Below, in pieces: positions 49,882-59,087 of a stretch of 64,000 nt of DNA (position 1 is its first letter; each line of letters starts with the position of its first letter). The stretch covers positions 1-64,000 of the forward strand of contig DMZI01000035.1 of NCBI GenBank assembly GCA_003485325.1, written 5' to 3'. The notes under the pieces are model-generated. The model was not told the origin of the DNA, did no database searches, and saw nothing but the letters and a program-made list of their open reading frames with translations. Source of the DNA: Desulfotomaculum sp. Its GTDB lineage: Bacteria; Bacillota; Desulfotomaculia; Desulfotomaculales; Nap2-2B. The position numbers and the translations under genes are program-made.

Positions 49882-51150
49882 TTTTGCCTTTCCGGAATTC
49901 TTTGTTTCCTGCTTTACATTAAGCACCTTCCCGGCTGCGTTTAATGCAGCTATCTTAACATATTCTTTCGATAAACCACCCTGAACGTAAACAATATATG
50001 GTTCCCGAAGAGGCGCATCAGCGCTGAATTCTGATGATGCCCCCTGGACAAAGGTTCCGGCAGCCATAATTACTTTATCTTGATAACCAGGCAGGTTTGA
50101 TGGCTCCGGGCGCACATAAGAGTCTACCGGCGAGGCTTCCTGTATACCAATGCAGAAGGCTTGTACGCGTTCTGGCGCCCCAAGATAGATACGCTGTACT
50201 ATATCGGTTCGGGGTTCATCATAAGATGGAGAAACAGCAAAGCCTAACCTTTCAAAGAAACGGGCGGTGAAAATTGCGCCTTTCAGCGATTCCGCCACAG
50301 TATGCGGCGCCAGGTACAGCCCCTGATACAATAGCCGTTGAAAATCAAGTGACGGACCTGCTTCCCTGCCTATACCGGGTGCTGACCACCTACCTGCAGC
50401 CATTTCTACGAGGTCCCTGCGCCCTGTTATATACCCCCCGCTGGGAGCCAATCCACCGCCGGGGTTTTTGATCAGTGAACCCGCCGTTAAATCAGCGCCT
50501 GCCGCAGGTGGTTCAATTTCCTCAACAAATTCTCCGTAACAGTTGTCAACGCATGTAATTATACCCGGGTGCCGGTTCTTAAGGAATAAAATCAGCTCTT
50601 TTAAGTCTTCAATTTTTAAGGAACGATGGTTTGAATATCCTGAGGAGCGCTGTATTAAAAGCACCTTTGTTCGCGGATTAATCGCTTTAGTTATAGAGTT
50701 CCAATCAAATTCTCCGTCCCCGATAAGTTCTACCTGGCGGTAAGCGACGCCAAGATCCTTAAGGCTTCCTTTAGCGCAGCCTTTTATCCCGATAATTTCC
50801 TGGAGTGTGTCGTAAAGAGGGCCCTGAACAGATAAAAGTTCATCGCCCGGGCGCAGGACTCCAAAAAGGCAAATCGCTATTGCATGAGTACCGCTTACTA
50901 TTTGTCCTCTGACCAAAGCATCTTCCGAACCAAAGATCATGGCGTAAAGCTTTTCTAAAGTTGAACGCCCCTGGTCGCCATAACCATAACCTGTTGTACC
51001 GCGTAAATGAAAATCACTTACTCTTAAATTTCGAAAAGCTTCCAATACCCGGGAATGATTTATACCCGCTTTTCTGTCGACCTCACGGTATAATGGTTGA
51101 ATCTCTTCTTCAACTTCTTTGACAAGGCCTGTCAGATCCCTATATCCCAT
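49876..51150 (-). CDS. PLP-dependent protein of the methionine gamma-lyase/YnbB family
   Basis: A 424-residue aminotransferase-fold protein (Pfam Met_gamma_lyase; formerly aluminium resistance protein), YnbB in Bacillus. The family GTTGYGYGDQGR, SGTHAIAICLFG and the PLP Lys in SLIKNPGGGLAPSGGY (about residue 237) are present. Its reaction is unknown, perhaps a C-S lyase. It overlaps the lexA 3' end by six bases and its start overlaps spoVK-like by 19 bases. Confidence 0.88.
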   Translation of the reverse strand: MGYRDLTGLVKEVEEEIQPLYREVDRKAGINHSRVLEAFRNLRVSDFHLRGTTGYGYGDQGRSTLEKLYAMIFGSEDALVRGQIVSGTHAIAICLFGVLRPGDELLSVQGPLYDTLQEIIGIKGCAKGSLKDLGVAYRQVELIGDGEFDWNSITKAINPRTKVLLIQRSSGYSNHRSLKIEDLKELILFLKNRHPGIITCVDNCYGEFVEEIEPPAAGADLTAGSLIKNPGGGLAPSGGYITGRRDLVEMAAGRWSAPGIGREAGPSLDFQRLLYQGLYLAPHTVAESLKGAIFTARFFERLGFAVSPSYDEPRTDIVQRIYLGAPERVQAFCIGIQEASPVDSYVRPEPSNLPGYQDKVIMAAGTFVQGASSEFSADAPLREPYIVYVQGGLSKEYVKIAALNAAGKVLNVKQETKNSGKAKL

Positions 51151-52055
51151 AAACTGTTTCTCCCTGTTTCATCTAAATGCTGCAGGCCTTGATAGATATC
51201 TTCCCTGGATATAGTCATAAGTTCCTCACGGTTGGTTTTTTGTTTCTTGATCAATCGGACAGCTTGCTGCCGAATGGTTTTTTCAATTAAATTTCGCACC
51301 AGACGGGCATTGCCGTTATGATTACCTGCAGCAGCCTGTTGTTCTAAAATTGACTTGAGACCCATTTTAGCCTCGGCGGAAAGCATGTATTGTCTCTGAT
51401 TCAGCATCAGGTCGGCTATGGCCAGCAGTTCCTCAATAGAGTAATCTGGAAAAGATATCAGGATAGGGAATCGTGACTTAAGACCGGGATTGCTTTTAAT
51501 AAACCAGTCCATTTCCCGTTTGTATCCGGCCAGAATTAAAATTAAGCTATCTTTATATTCTTCCATACCTTTAACCAGTACATCTATAGCTTCTTTGCCA
51601 AAGTCTTTTTCACCGCCCCTGGCTAAAGAATAAGCCTCATCTATAAACAGGACGCCTTCCAGGGCTTTTTTCAGCTGGGTCCGGGTTTTCTGGGCGGTAT
51701 GTCCGATATATTCACCAACCAGGTCCGCCCTTTCTACTTCAATAAGGTGCCCTTTTGGAAGCACACCCATTTCCTTGAAAAGCCTGCCGATAATTCTGGC
51801 TACAGTCGTTTTTCCAGTACCCGGATTTCCTTTAAAAATCATATGCAGCGCCTGAGGTTCGGTTGGAAGCTTCTCCTTTTGTCTCCTTTTCTGAATCTCT
51901 ACAAAGGCATATATCTCTGCAACCAGCCTTTTTATTTCCTGTAATCCGACTAAAGAATCCAACTCGGTTAATATTTGTCCAATATTGGAAAGGGTGCAAT
52001 CCGAATTTTCAGGCTTTTTTTTGCCGTTATTCTGCCACAGCCTAATCCTTATCAA
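51132..52055 (-). CDS. spoVK: AAA ATPase, SpoVK/CbxX-CfxQ type
   Basis: A 307-residue AAA protein. It shows Walker A (GNPGTGKTTVARIIG, about residue 79), Walker B (EGVLFIDEAYSL) and a sensor/arginine region near SRFPILI. Closest in pattern to SpoVK (spore coat maturation) and CbxX. TTG start behind GAGGTG. Downstream gene ynbB-like overlaps it, as commonly seen in Firmicutes. Confidence 0.85.
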   Translation of the reverse strand: MIRIRLWQNNGKKKPENSDCTLSNIGQILTELDSLVGLQEIKRLVAEIYAFVEIQKRRQKEKLPTEPQALHMIFKGNPGTGKTTVARIIGRLFKEMGVLPKGHLIEVERADLVGEYIGHTAQKTRTQLKKALEGVLFIDEAYSLARGGEKDFGKEAIDVLVKGMEEYKDSLILILAGYKREMDWFIKSNPGLKSRFPILISFPDYSIEELLAIADLMLNQRQYMLSAEAKMGLKSILEQQAAAGNHNGNARLVRNLIEKTIRQQAVRLIKKQKTNREELMTISREDIYQGLQHLDETGRNSLWDIGI

Positions 52056-52134
52056 TGCAAGTCACCTCTTTGGCTGCCTTATTTTAAATATACGTCAGAA
52101 GGTAACTTGCCTGACCATAAAAGTTTAAGATGAA

Positions 52135-52929
52135 TTAAAACCTGGCTGTAAGCAGCGATTCCTCACATGAGCAGTTTCTTCTGCTTGTTATTGCTTCAAT
52201 AGCCGCGTATAACAAAGTTCTAAGCCGATCGTTGTTTTCATTAAAAACTTTAAAAACTTCTTCATGGCTTACCGGGTTAATAAACTCTTCCCCTTCCAGA
52301 CCCACGTCATAATCGGTAATTAAAGATATATTTACATAACAGATTCCCAGTTCACGGGCCAATATAGTTTCGGGATATTGTGTCATGTTAATTACTTCCC
52401 AGCCCATTTTCGTAAACCACCGGCTTTCCGACCGGGTTGAAAAGCGGGGCCCCTGGATGACGACTACGGTTCCCTGCTCATGAAGTGAAAAACCCAGTTC
52501 CTTACACTTATTGATGACAAGCTTGCGCATTTCAGGGCAGTAGGGATCAGCTGCGCTTATATGGGTTGTAATGGGGCCATCATAAAAAGTATCCCCCCTA
52601 CCCCATGTCCTGTCCACGAACTGATCACAGATTACAAAACTACCTCTTCTAACATGAGCTTGAAGGCTCCCCGCCGCACAAGGCCCGAATATCCTGTTTA
52701 CGCCCAACTTGGACATTGCATAGACATTAGCCCTGTAGTTGATCATGTGGGGCGGTATGGTATGTTCCTTTCCATGCCGCGGTAAAAAGGCAATCCGTTT
52801 GCCTTTAAAATCAGCGATGGCTATCTTATCGCTAGGCGGTCCATAAGGTGTTTCGATTTTATATTCCTTCACGTTATCAAGAAAACGGTAAAAACCAGAA
52901 CCTCCAAAAATACCTATTTCGGCCTCCAT
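52135..52929 (-). CDS. mtnP: Methylthioadenosine phosphorylase-type (MtnP) nucleoside phosphorylase, copy 1
   Basis: A 264-residue PNP/UDP phosphorylase-family enzyme releasing adenine from methylthioadenosine or 5'-deoxyadenosine. Motifs: IGIFGGSGFYR (phosphate loop), LPRHGKEHTIPPHMINYRAN, GPRFSTRSESRW, and NMTQYPE. The C-terminus is SCEESLLTARF. ATG 52929 with GAGGTGAAACC is preferred over the longer frame. Clustered with apt, which recycles its adenine. Confidence 0.88.
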   Translation of the reverse strand: MEAEIGIFGGSGFYRFLDNVKEYKIETPYGPPSDKIAIADFKGKRIAFLPRHGKEHTIPPHMINYRANVYAMSKLGVNRIFGPCAAGSLQAHVRRGSFVICDQFVDRTWGRGDTFYDGPITTHISAADPYCPEMRKLVINKCKELGFSLHEQGTVVVIQGPRFSTRSESRWFTKMGWEVINMTQYPETILARELGICYVNISLITDYDVGLEGEEFINPVSHEEVFKVFNENNDRLRTLLYAAIEAITSRRNCSCEESLLTARF

Positions 52930-52969
52930 GGTTTCACCTCGCAAAAATTTTTAAAACCATGACAAATTA

Positions 52970-53512
52970 TTACTCCTTGTATTGCAGCAGTGAAAAGACA
53001 TCATACTGCTGGAGCTTGTTCCTTCCGTTCAACAGGGCGAGTTCGATTAAGAAAGCGAATCCATTAACCCTGCCTCCGCATTTTTCAACAAGCTCAGCTG
53101 CCGCGGCGGCTGTTCCGCCTGTAGCTAAAAGGTCGTCAATTATAACTACTCCTTCTTTCTTGCTAAAGACGTCCATATGCATTTCCACGGATTCTTGCCC
53201 GTATTCAAGGAAGTAGCTTGCTTTTACCGTTGCAGCAGGTAATTTTCCCTTTTTGCGGATGGGAAGAAAAGGAATTTTAAGACGATCGGCAATCGCTCCG
53301 CCAAAGATAAAGCCCCGGGATTCGATAGCTACTATAGCCTCCGAATTTTTTTTGATGCAGTATTCGGCAAGCATATCGTTTACCTGGCTAAAAAGAGGTC
53401 CATCCTGCAAAAGGGTTGTTATATCCCGAAAAAGGATCCCCTTTTTTGGAAAATCAGGAATCTCCCTTATTCTATTTTTCATAATATTTTCTTGTTCAGG
53501 AGTCAGATTCAT
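52970..53512 (-). CDS. apt: Adenine phosphoribosyltransferase
   Basis: A 180-residue enzyme converting adenine and PRPP to AMP. The PRPP-binding motif VVIIDDLLATGGT is at about residue 122, and the adenine-site IPDFPKKGILFRDITTLL near the N-terminus matches the family. Between ahcY and mtnP-type genes, so it salvages adenine released by both phosphorylases. A GGGGAG site precedes the ATG. Confidence 0.95.
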   Translation of the reverse strand: MNLTPEQENIMKNRIREIPDFPKKGILFRDITTLLQDGPLFSQVNDMLAEYCIKKNSEAIVAIESRGFIFGGAIADRLKIPFLPIRKKGKLPAATVKASYFLEYGQESVEMHMDVFSKKEGVVIIDDLLATGGTAAAAAELVEKCGGRVNGFAFLIELALLNGRNKLQQYDVFSLLQYKE

Positions 53513-53533
53513 ATTTACACTCCCCTTAATTTT

Positions 53534-54781
53534 TTAGGTCCCGGATTGCCAGGAGCTTAGATATTCCACTTGCTCGGGACTCAGCGACTCAATCTTTATA
53601 CCGAGGCTTTCCAGTTTTAACCGCGCTACCAGGGAATCAATTTCTTCCGGTACCGGGTAAACCTTCTTTTTCAGCTTTTTTTGGTTTTTGACGAGCCAGG
53701 CCGAAACCAGAGCCTGGTTTGCGAAGCTCATGTCCATAACCTGTGCTGGATGCCCTTCCGCAGCAGCAAGATTAATCAGGCGTCCCTCAGCCAGCAGAAA
53801 AAGTTTTTTGCCGTCCGCCATTTGATACTGGACAACATTTTCCTTGACATCTTTTTGTTCAACCGCTTCCTGGGCTAACGCTTCAATGTTGATTTCTACG
53901 TTGAAATGGCCTGAATTAGCCAGGATGGCCCCGTCTTTCATAACTTTAAAATGCTTGCGGTCAATAACATTTTTATTGCCGGTTACAGTAAGAAAAATAT
54001 CTCCTGCAGCTGCCGCGTCTGTCATATTCATTACCTGAAAACCATCCATCAATGCTTCGAGGGCTCTTAAAGGATCCACTTCAACAACTGAAACATTTGC
54101 TCCCATCCCTCTTGCTTTGGCGGCGACACCCTTTCCGCACCATCCATAACCTACAACAACAAAATTTGTTCCGGCAATGAGGTAGTTGGTAGCGCGTAAG
54201 ATCCCGTCAAGCGATGATTGGCCGGTCCCGTAACGGTTATCAAAAAGATGTTTGGTAAGAGCGTCATTTACGGCGACAATCGGATATGCCAGAGCGCCGC
54301 TCTTTTCCATGGAACGCAGCCTGATCACTCCCGTGGTTGTTTCTTCAGTTCCAGCCAGGATTTCCTTGAGGAGTTCTTTTTTTTGGGTATGGATTGTGCT
54401 TACTAAATCAGCTCCGTCGTCCATAGTGATTTGAGGCGCCGTATCCAAAACGTTTAGTATGTGCTGGTAATAAGTATTTGTATCTTCACCCCGTTTGGCA
54501 TAGGTAGGAATTCCATAAGCGCTGTTCAAGGCGGCCGTAACATCGTCCTGTGTGCTCAAGGGATTTGAAGCGCATAGCGAAACTGAAGCTCCTCCTTCTT
54601 TTAAAGCTATGACAAGATTTGCGGTTTCAGTTGTTACATGAAGGCATGCCCCGATCCGGATTCCCTTTAAAGGTTTTTCCTCTTTCCATTTTTCCGCTAT
54701 TGCGCTTACGACAGGCATCTTTATACGAGCCCAATTGATTCTGGCGACACCTTTTTGCACAAGCTCTTTTTTAGTCATCAT
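53534..54781 (-). CDS. ahcY: Adenosylhomocysteinase
   Basis: A 415-residue NAD-dependent enzyme that cleaves S-adenosylhomocysteine to adenosine and homocysteine. Visible: HVTTETANLVIAL (substrate), NDALTKHLFDNRYGTGQS (active site), and the NAD-binding VVVGYGWCGKGVAAKARGMGA (about 207-228). The C-terminal LAEGRLINLAAAEGHPAQVMD is characteristic. It overlaps the aldolase by four bases (ATGA). Confidence 0.96.
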   Translation of the reverse strand: MMTKKELVQKGVARINWARIKMPVVSAIAEKWKEEKPLKGIRIGACLHVTTETANLVIALKEGGASVSLCASNPLSTQDDVTAALNSAYGIPTYAKRGEDTNTYYQHILNVLDTAPQITMDDGADLVSTIHTQKKELLKEILAGTEETTTGVIRLRSMEKSGALAYPIVAVNDALTKHLFDNRYGTGQSSLDGILRATNYLIAGTNFVVVGYGWCGKGVAAKARGMGANVSVVEVDPLRALEALMDGFQVMNMTDAAAAGDIFLTVTGNKNVIDRKHFKVMKDGAILANSGHFNVEINIEALAQEAVEQKDVKENVVQYQMADGKKLFLLAEGRLINLAAAEGHPAQVMDMSFANQALVSAWLVKNQKKLKKKVYPVPEEIDSLVARLKLESLGIKIESLSPEQVEYLSSWQSGT

Positions 54782-55341
54782 CTAACTCCTTTTATTAAGA
54801 AAGTCTTTAAATCACAGAAGTACTTCAGCTTGCAGATATGCTCAACCGAACAAGTATAAACGTACGCCTGTTCAAGTGACGCGCCGGCGGCAAAAATACC
54901 ATGCCCCTTCGTTATTGCCGCCTTATGATTAACAAGAGCATTTGCCACTTCCTCAGCTAATTCCTGAGATCCCGCCTTTCCGGCAACAATAGGTATTTCC
55001 TGCATAAAACTTTTGCTTTCCGTATCGTCGTGGAAAATTACCCGGCTGTTGGTCAGCATAGACTCTATTGTTGCAAAAGGAGAATGAACATGCACAACTG
55101 CCTGCGCCGGTGTTTTAATATAAATCTGGCGGTGAACTATTGTTTCAGAGGAAGCGTTTGCAGCGTTTCCTTTTTGAATATTTACCTCGACCAGCATTTG
55201 TTCATTAATTTCGTCCAAAAGGCATCCGCTTCTGGTGATCAACAGCATATCACCTCTGCGTATACTAATATTTCCAAAATGTGAGTGGTTCAGGCCATAA
55301 GCCACTAACTTTTTTCCGTATTTTTCTATCTCTTGCCACAT
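54778..55341 (-). CDS. Class II aldolase (Ald2/fuculose-phosphate aldolase type)
   Basis: A 187-residue zinc aldolase of the adducin-like family. Metal ligands: HVHSPFATI (His-x-His) and the distal His in GHGIFAAG; the acid residue lies in SSETIVHR. Such enzymes cut methylthioribulose 1-phosphate or 5-deoxyribulose 1-phosphate to DHAP and an aldehyde in the DHAP shunt. Position between mtnA and ahcY supports that role; fuculose-phosphate activity is the alternative. Repeat copy B lies directly upstream. Confidence 0.8.
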   Translation of the reverse strand: MWQEIEKYGKKLVAYGLNHSHFGNISIRRGDMLLITRSGCLLDEINEQMLVEVNIQKGNAANASSETIVHRQIYIKTPAQAVVHVHSPFATIESMLTNSRVIFHDDTESKSFMQEIPIVAGKAGSQELAEEVANALVNHKAAITKGHGIFAAGASLEQAYVYTCSVEHICKLKYFCDLKTFLIKGVR

Positions 55342-55359
55342 GTAAATTCTACCATATCC

Positions 55360-55590
55360 TTAACGCTGACATTCAATAATTACTTTTAAAGAATCATGTC
55401 CGGAAACGACATACTGAAAACCAATCCCTCGGACTCGGTCAAGACTTGGCGCTAATGCGACCTCAAACAATTCCATCGCATATCCTCGGGTTTACTTGTT
55501 TATTGAATGAAGGCTCAAAATCGCACTTAAGGCATTGACCTCTTGTTGATGAATTTTCAATCCTGATAGCGCTGCTTTAGTGGCATGGAT
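55360..55590 (-). repeat. Repeat element copy B, decayed small-protein gene
   Basis: On the minus strand a ten-codon frame (ATG 55586, MPLKQRYQD) ends in TTGA, where a second frame begins at TTG 55560. That frame reads KIHQQEVNALSAILSLHSINK, a TAA at 55494-55492, then TRGYAMELFEVALAPSLDR and on to a stop at 55362-55360. Ignoring the internal stop it would encode 66 residues. It is homologous to copy A (98-336), with three-base indels only. It lies 18 bases before the aldolase start and fills the mtnA-aldolase gap. Family not recognised. Confidence 0.6.
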
Positions 55591-55603
55591 ATCTAACTGT
55601 GCT

Positions 55604-56641
55604 CTATCCCATAATCAAAGCCAGATTTTTATCGTATGGAGGTGTGATAACCCCACGCTCCGTTATAATGGCAGTTATTAAGAGGTTTGGTGTTACATCG
55701 AAGGCGGGGTTCCATACTTTTACTCCTTCAGGGGCAATCATCTGGCCTAAAATATGTGTTACTTCAAGATAATTCCTTTCTTCTATAGGAATGTCTTTTC
55801 CTTGTTTTATTTTTAAATCGACAGTTGAAACAGGCGCAGCGACATAAAAAGGTATTTTATGTTCTCTGGCCAGCAGGGCAACTCCGTACGTGCCTATCTT
55901 ATTGGCCGTATCACCGTTTGACGCTATCCTGTCAGCTCCTACGATAACCAAATCGACCATCTGCTGAGCCATCAGGCTTGCCGCCATATTATCAGTGATC
56001 AGGGTAACAGGTATTTTTTCCTGGACCATTTCCCAGGCTGTAAGCCTGGCGCCCTGCAAAAGAGGTCTTGTTTCATCCGCAAAAACGCTTATTTCTTTTC
56101 CTGCTTCTTTAGCAGCCCTGATTACGCCCAGCGCAGTTCCATATCCAGCTGTAGCAAGCGCGCCTGCGTTACAATGGGTTAAAATCCTTGCCATGTCCGG
56201 AATCAGCTTTTCTCCATAGTTTCCGATGGCTTTATTAGCGTTTACATCATCTGATAAAATTGCGTGAGCTTCCTGAAGAAGCATATTTTTCAATTGTGCA
56301 GGGGTAAGTGAGGCTGCGTTTGCCTCATTCATTTTTTGCAGCATACGTTCCAAAGCCCAACGCAGGTTTACTGCAGTCGGGCGGGTGAGCCACAATTCCC
56401 GGGCTATCCTTTTCGCTTCTGCTATAAAGTCCTCACTAGTGTTAAATTGTTTTTCTGATAAGCCCAGGACAAGGCCGTAAGCCGCAGCTACCCCGATAGC
56501 CGGCGCTCCCCGGACGCTTAAATCGCGGATTGCTTTGGCAACCGTTTGGTAGTCTTTACATTTTAGGTACTCCACTTTTTGCGGAAGTTTAGTCTGATCA
56601 AGCAGCAATAATGAATCTTTTTCCCAGCGCATTGTATCCAT
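55604..56641 (-). CDS. mtnA: Methylthioribose-1-phosphate isomerase
   Basis: A 345-residue isomerase of the eIF2B-like family, turning methylthioribose 1-phosphate (or 5-deoxyribose 1-phosphate) into the ribulose form. Motifs: the SVRGAPAIGVAAAYG loop (about residue 45), the catalytic Cys in THCNAGALATAGYGTALG (about 160), and DRIASNGDTANKIGT (Asp about 240). Start codon shares a base with the mtnP copy 2 stop (TAATG), so translation is coupled. Confidence 0.95.
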   Translation of the reverse strand: MDTMRWEKDSLLLLDQTKLPQKVEYLKCKDYQTVAKAIRDLSVRGAPAIGVAAAYGLVLGLSEKQFNTSEDFIAEAKRIARELWLTRPTAVNLRWALERMLQKMNEANAASLTPAQLKNMLLQEAHAILSDDVNANKAIGNYGEKLIPDMARILTHCNAGALATAGYGTALGVIRAAKEAGKEISVFADETRPLLQGARLTAWEMVQEKIPVTLITDNMAASLMAQQMVDLVIVGADRIASNGDTANKIGTYGVALLAREHKIPFYVAAPVSTVDLKIKQGKDIPIEERNYLEVTHILGQMIAPEGVKVWNPAFDVTPNLLITAIITERGVITPPYDKNLALIMG

Positions 56642-57426
56642 TAAACAATGTGCCCCTTAATTAGGGATTCCTGACATGAACATGCCCGTGAAAGATCCAG
56701 AACTTCAATTGTTTTCTGTAAAAGAGCATTTATATTTGCAGCATTCTGGGTCATTGCTTCAACGACTTCATTATGTGAAAGCGCGCGCATTGATGAAATA
56801 CCGGCAGCAAAATTTGTGATCAGAGCGATTGCCGCGTAGCAGATTCCTGCTTCTCTGGCCAGGACTGCTTCCGGGACACCTGTCATACCTATAACGTCTC
56901 CGCCTAAAGACTTGTACATCCGTGTTTCAGCAGGTGTTTCAAACCTCGGGCCTTCGGTACATACATATGTCCCGCCATAGTGGCAGGCCAGTCCAAGTTG
57001 TTTAGTGGTTAAAGCCAGCAATCTGCGCAGGTGTGTACAATACGGGGCTGTCATGTCCAGGTGGAGCACTTCTTTTTCCTGAAAAGTTTGCGGGCGGGAC
57101 CTGGTAAAATCCAAAAACTGGTTTACGAGAACAATTTCTCCGGGTTTTAGGTCTGTGTTCAAAGAACCAACAGCGGCCACGGCTAAGATAGCTTTCACAC
57201 CCAAAGTTTTTAAGCCCCAGATATTTGCCCTGTGATTGATCAGGTGAGGAGGTACTGTATGATCCTCACCATGGCGCGCAATGAAAACAACTTCCTTGTC
57301 GTGCAAGCGCCCGGCATTAATACTTACCTGCCCATAGGGAGTATACAATACTTCCTTTTGGGGGTTTTCAAGCATTCCGGCATTATAAATTCCAGTTCCG
57401 CCGATAATACCAACAAGTTTTGCCAT
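56641..57426 (-). CDS. mtnP: Methylthioadenosine phosphorylase-type (MtnP) nucleoside phosphorylase, copy 2
   Basis: A 261-residue paralogue of the copy at 52135. It shows VGIIGGTGIYN, IARHGEDHTVPPHLINHRAN, CTEGPRFETPAETRMY and GMTGVPEAVLARE. Substitutions in the base/ribose region (ETPAETRMY against STRSESRWF) suggest a different nucleoside preference, possibly one for methylthioadenosine and the other for 5'-deoxyadenosine or a purine nucleoside. Coupled with mtnA. Confidence 0.9.
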   Translation of the reverse strand: MAKLVGIIGGTGIYNAGMLENPQKEVLYTPYGQVSINAGRLHDKEVVFIARHGEDHTVPPHLINHRANIWGLKTLGVKAILAVAAVGSLNTDLKPGEIVLVNQFLDFTRSRPQTFQEKEVLHLDMTAPYCTHLRRLLALTTKQLGLACHYGGTYVCTEGPRFETPAETRMYKSLGGDVIGMTGVPEAVLAREAGICYAAIALITNFAAGISSMRALSHNEVVEAMTQNAANINALLQKTIEVLDLSRACSCQESLIKGHIV

Positions 57427-57449
57427 ATCCGATCACCCCGAATCAATGC

Positions 57450-58358
57450 CTAGGCAAACAAGGCATTAACAAACTCTTCAGCATTAAAGGGCTGCAAGTC
57501 ATCAATCTTTTCCCCCACGCCGACAAATTTTACCGGCGTGCCCAGGGCGCCTTTTATTCCGATTACTATGCCTCCCTTTGCAGTGCTGTCCAATTTTGTC
57601 AGCACTATACCCGTCACACCCATAATGGCGCCGAATGTTCTGGCTTGGGTTAAAGCGTTCTGACCATTTGTAGCGTCCAGGACCAGCAATACTTCCTGAG
57701 GCGCGTCTTTCGCTTCCCGGGATAGAACGCGCTCAATCTTCTTGAGTTCTTCCATCAGGTTGCTTTTTATGTGCAGCCTTCCTGCCGTATCTACTATAAG
57801 AATGTCCGCCTTGCGTGCCTTAGCGGCCTGCAGGGCATCGAAAGCAACTGCGGCAGGATCTGATCCTTCCTGGTGTTTGATAACTTCGGCGCCGACCCTG
57901 CTGCTTAGAATCTCCAGCTGATCTATGGCCGCCGCCCTGAAAGTGTCTGAAGCTGCGATAATAACCTTCCTGCCGTCCTGTACAAACCGGTGGGCCAGTT
58001 TGCCGATCGTAGTCGTCTTCCCAGTACCGTTTACGCCTATGACCAGAATTACGGTAGGCGGTTCTCCCATGTTCAGAGCGTTTGTTCCTTCTTCAAGGGT
58101 GTTTCTGATTATTTCTTTGAGCAGAGGTTTCAAACCGGCAGGATCTTTTATTTTCCGCTCCTTTACTTTTTGGCGAAGCTTGTCTGCGAGTTCGGCGGAA
58201 ACCTCAGCGCCGACATCAGCCTGGATTAAAATATCTTCAAGTTCGTCGTAGATATTTTCATCAATGGCTTTTTTCACGGTTACTAATTCTTCTACTTTGC
58301 CGACCAGGTTCTGTCTTGTTTTAGACAGGCCTTGTTTTAGTTTCTCAAAAAAAGACAT
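57450..58358 (-). CDS. ftsY: Signal recognition particle receptor FtsY
   Basis: A 302-residue SRP GTPase that docks ribosome-SRP complexes at the membrane. N-terminal helical domain (residues 1-95), then G domain: GVNGTGKTTTIGKLA (G1, about 105), DTFRAAAIDQL, DTAGR (G3), TKLDSTAKGG (G4) and the C-terminal GEKIDDLQPFNAEEF. Lacks the long acidic N-terminus of E. coli FtsY, as usual in Firmicutes. Follows rnc by eight bases. Confidence 0.96.
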   Translation of the reverse strand: MSFFEKLKQGLSKTRQNLVGKVEELVTVKKAIDENIYDELEDILIQADVGAEVSAELADKLRQKVKERKIKDPAGLKPLLKEIIRNTLEEGTNALNMGEPPTVILVIGVNGTGKTTTIGKLAHRFVQDGRKVIIAASDTFRAAAIDQLEILSSRVGAEVIKHQEGSDPAAVAFDALQAAKARKADILIVDTAGRLHIKSNLMEELKKIERVLSREAKDAPQEVLLVLDATNGQNALTQARTFGAIMGVTGIVLTKLDSTAKGGIVIGIKGALGTPVKFVGVGEKIDDLQPFNAEEFVNALFA

Positions 58359-58366
58359 ATTTCCAC

Positions 58367-59083
58367 CTATGATGTTTCGTTTTTGATTTTATTCAGTGCC
58401 TGGCGGGCAGCCTGCTGTTCCGCTTCTTTCTTGGAGTGACCTGTTCCCCGTCCAATTTCCTGCCCGTGGATGTAAACTCCGGAGGTGAATAACTTGTTAT
58501 GATCAGGCCCTTCTTCATTGATTATTGCATAAATAACAGGATCGGGATCTTTTTGCTGAAGAAATTCCTGAAGTTCTGTCTTGTAATCCTTTCCGGCGCG
58601 TCCTTCCATCAGATCATTAATTACTGCTTTAAGACTGTTAATTGCAACAAGTGCGGCCCGATCCAACCCCTGGTCTAAAAAAATTGCCCCCAGTAATGCC
58701 TCAAAAGCATCTGCAAGAATAGATGGCCTGTTTCTGCCCCCGGAGTGTTCTTCACCTCTTCCGATAAGCAGGCAATTGCCAAGATTAAGTTCTTTAGCTG
58801 CCCTGGCCAGGGAGGGTTCACAGACAAGAGTTGACCTAATCTTGGTCAACTCTCCTTCAGCGCTGCCGGGGTATGTTTTAAAAAGATAATTGCTGATCGA
58901 AAGCTCTAATACGGCATCACCTAGAAACTCAAGACGCTGGTTGTCTTCAAGATCCTGTGTCTTGTTTTCATATGCATGTGAACCATGAGTCAGGGCTGTT
59001 TGCAAAAGTTTTTCATTATTCCAGGCAAATCCAAGCATTTTCTTCAAACTGGCAATATTCTGTCTGAGGTTAGATTCGTGCAT
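58367..59083 (-). CDS. rnc: Ribonuclease III
   Basis: A 238-residue double-strand RNase. The catalytic signature RLEFLGDAVLEL (about residue 48) carries the acidic residues, with the second acidic cluster in DAFEALLGAIFLD. A C-terminal dsRNA-binding domain ends in GHSKKEAEQQAARQALN. The frame extends upstream into fabF, but ATG 59083, just after the fabF stop at 59088, gives the normal length. Confidence 0.95.
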   Translation of the reverse strand: MHESNLRQNIASLKKMLGFAWNNEKLLQTALTHGSHAYENKTQDLEDNQRLEFLGDAVLELSISNYLFKTYPGSAEGELTKIRSTLVCEPSLARAAKELNLGNCLLIGRGEEHSGGRNRPSILADAFEALLGAIFLDQGLDRAALVAINSLKAVINDLMEGRAGKDYKTELQEFLQQKDPDPVIYAIINEEGPDHNKLFTSGVYIHGQEIGRGTGHSKKEAEQQAARQALNKIKNETS

Positions 59084-59087
59084 TTGC

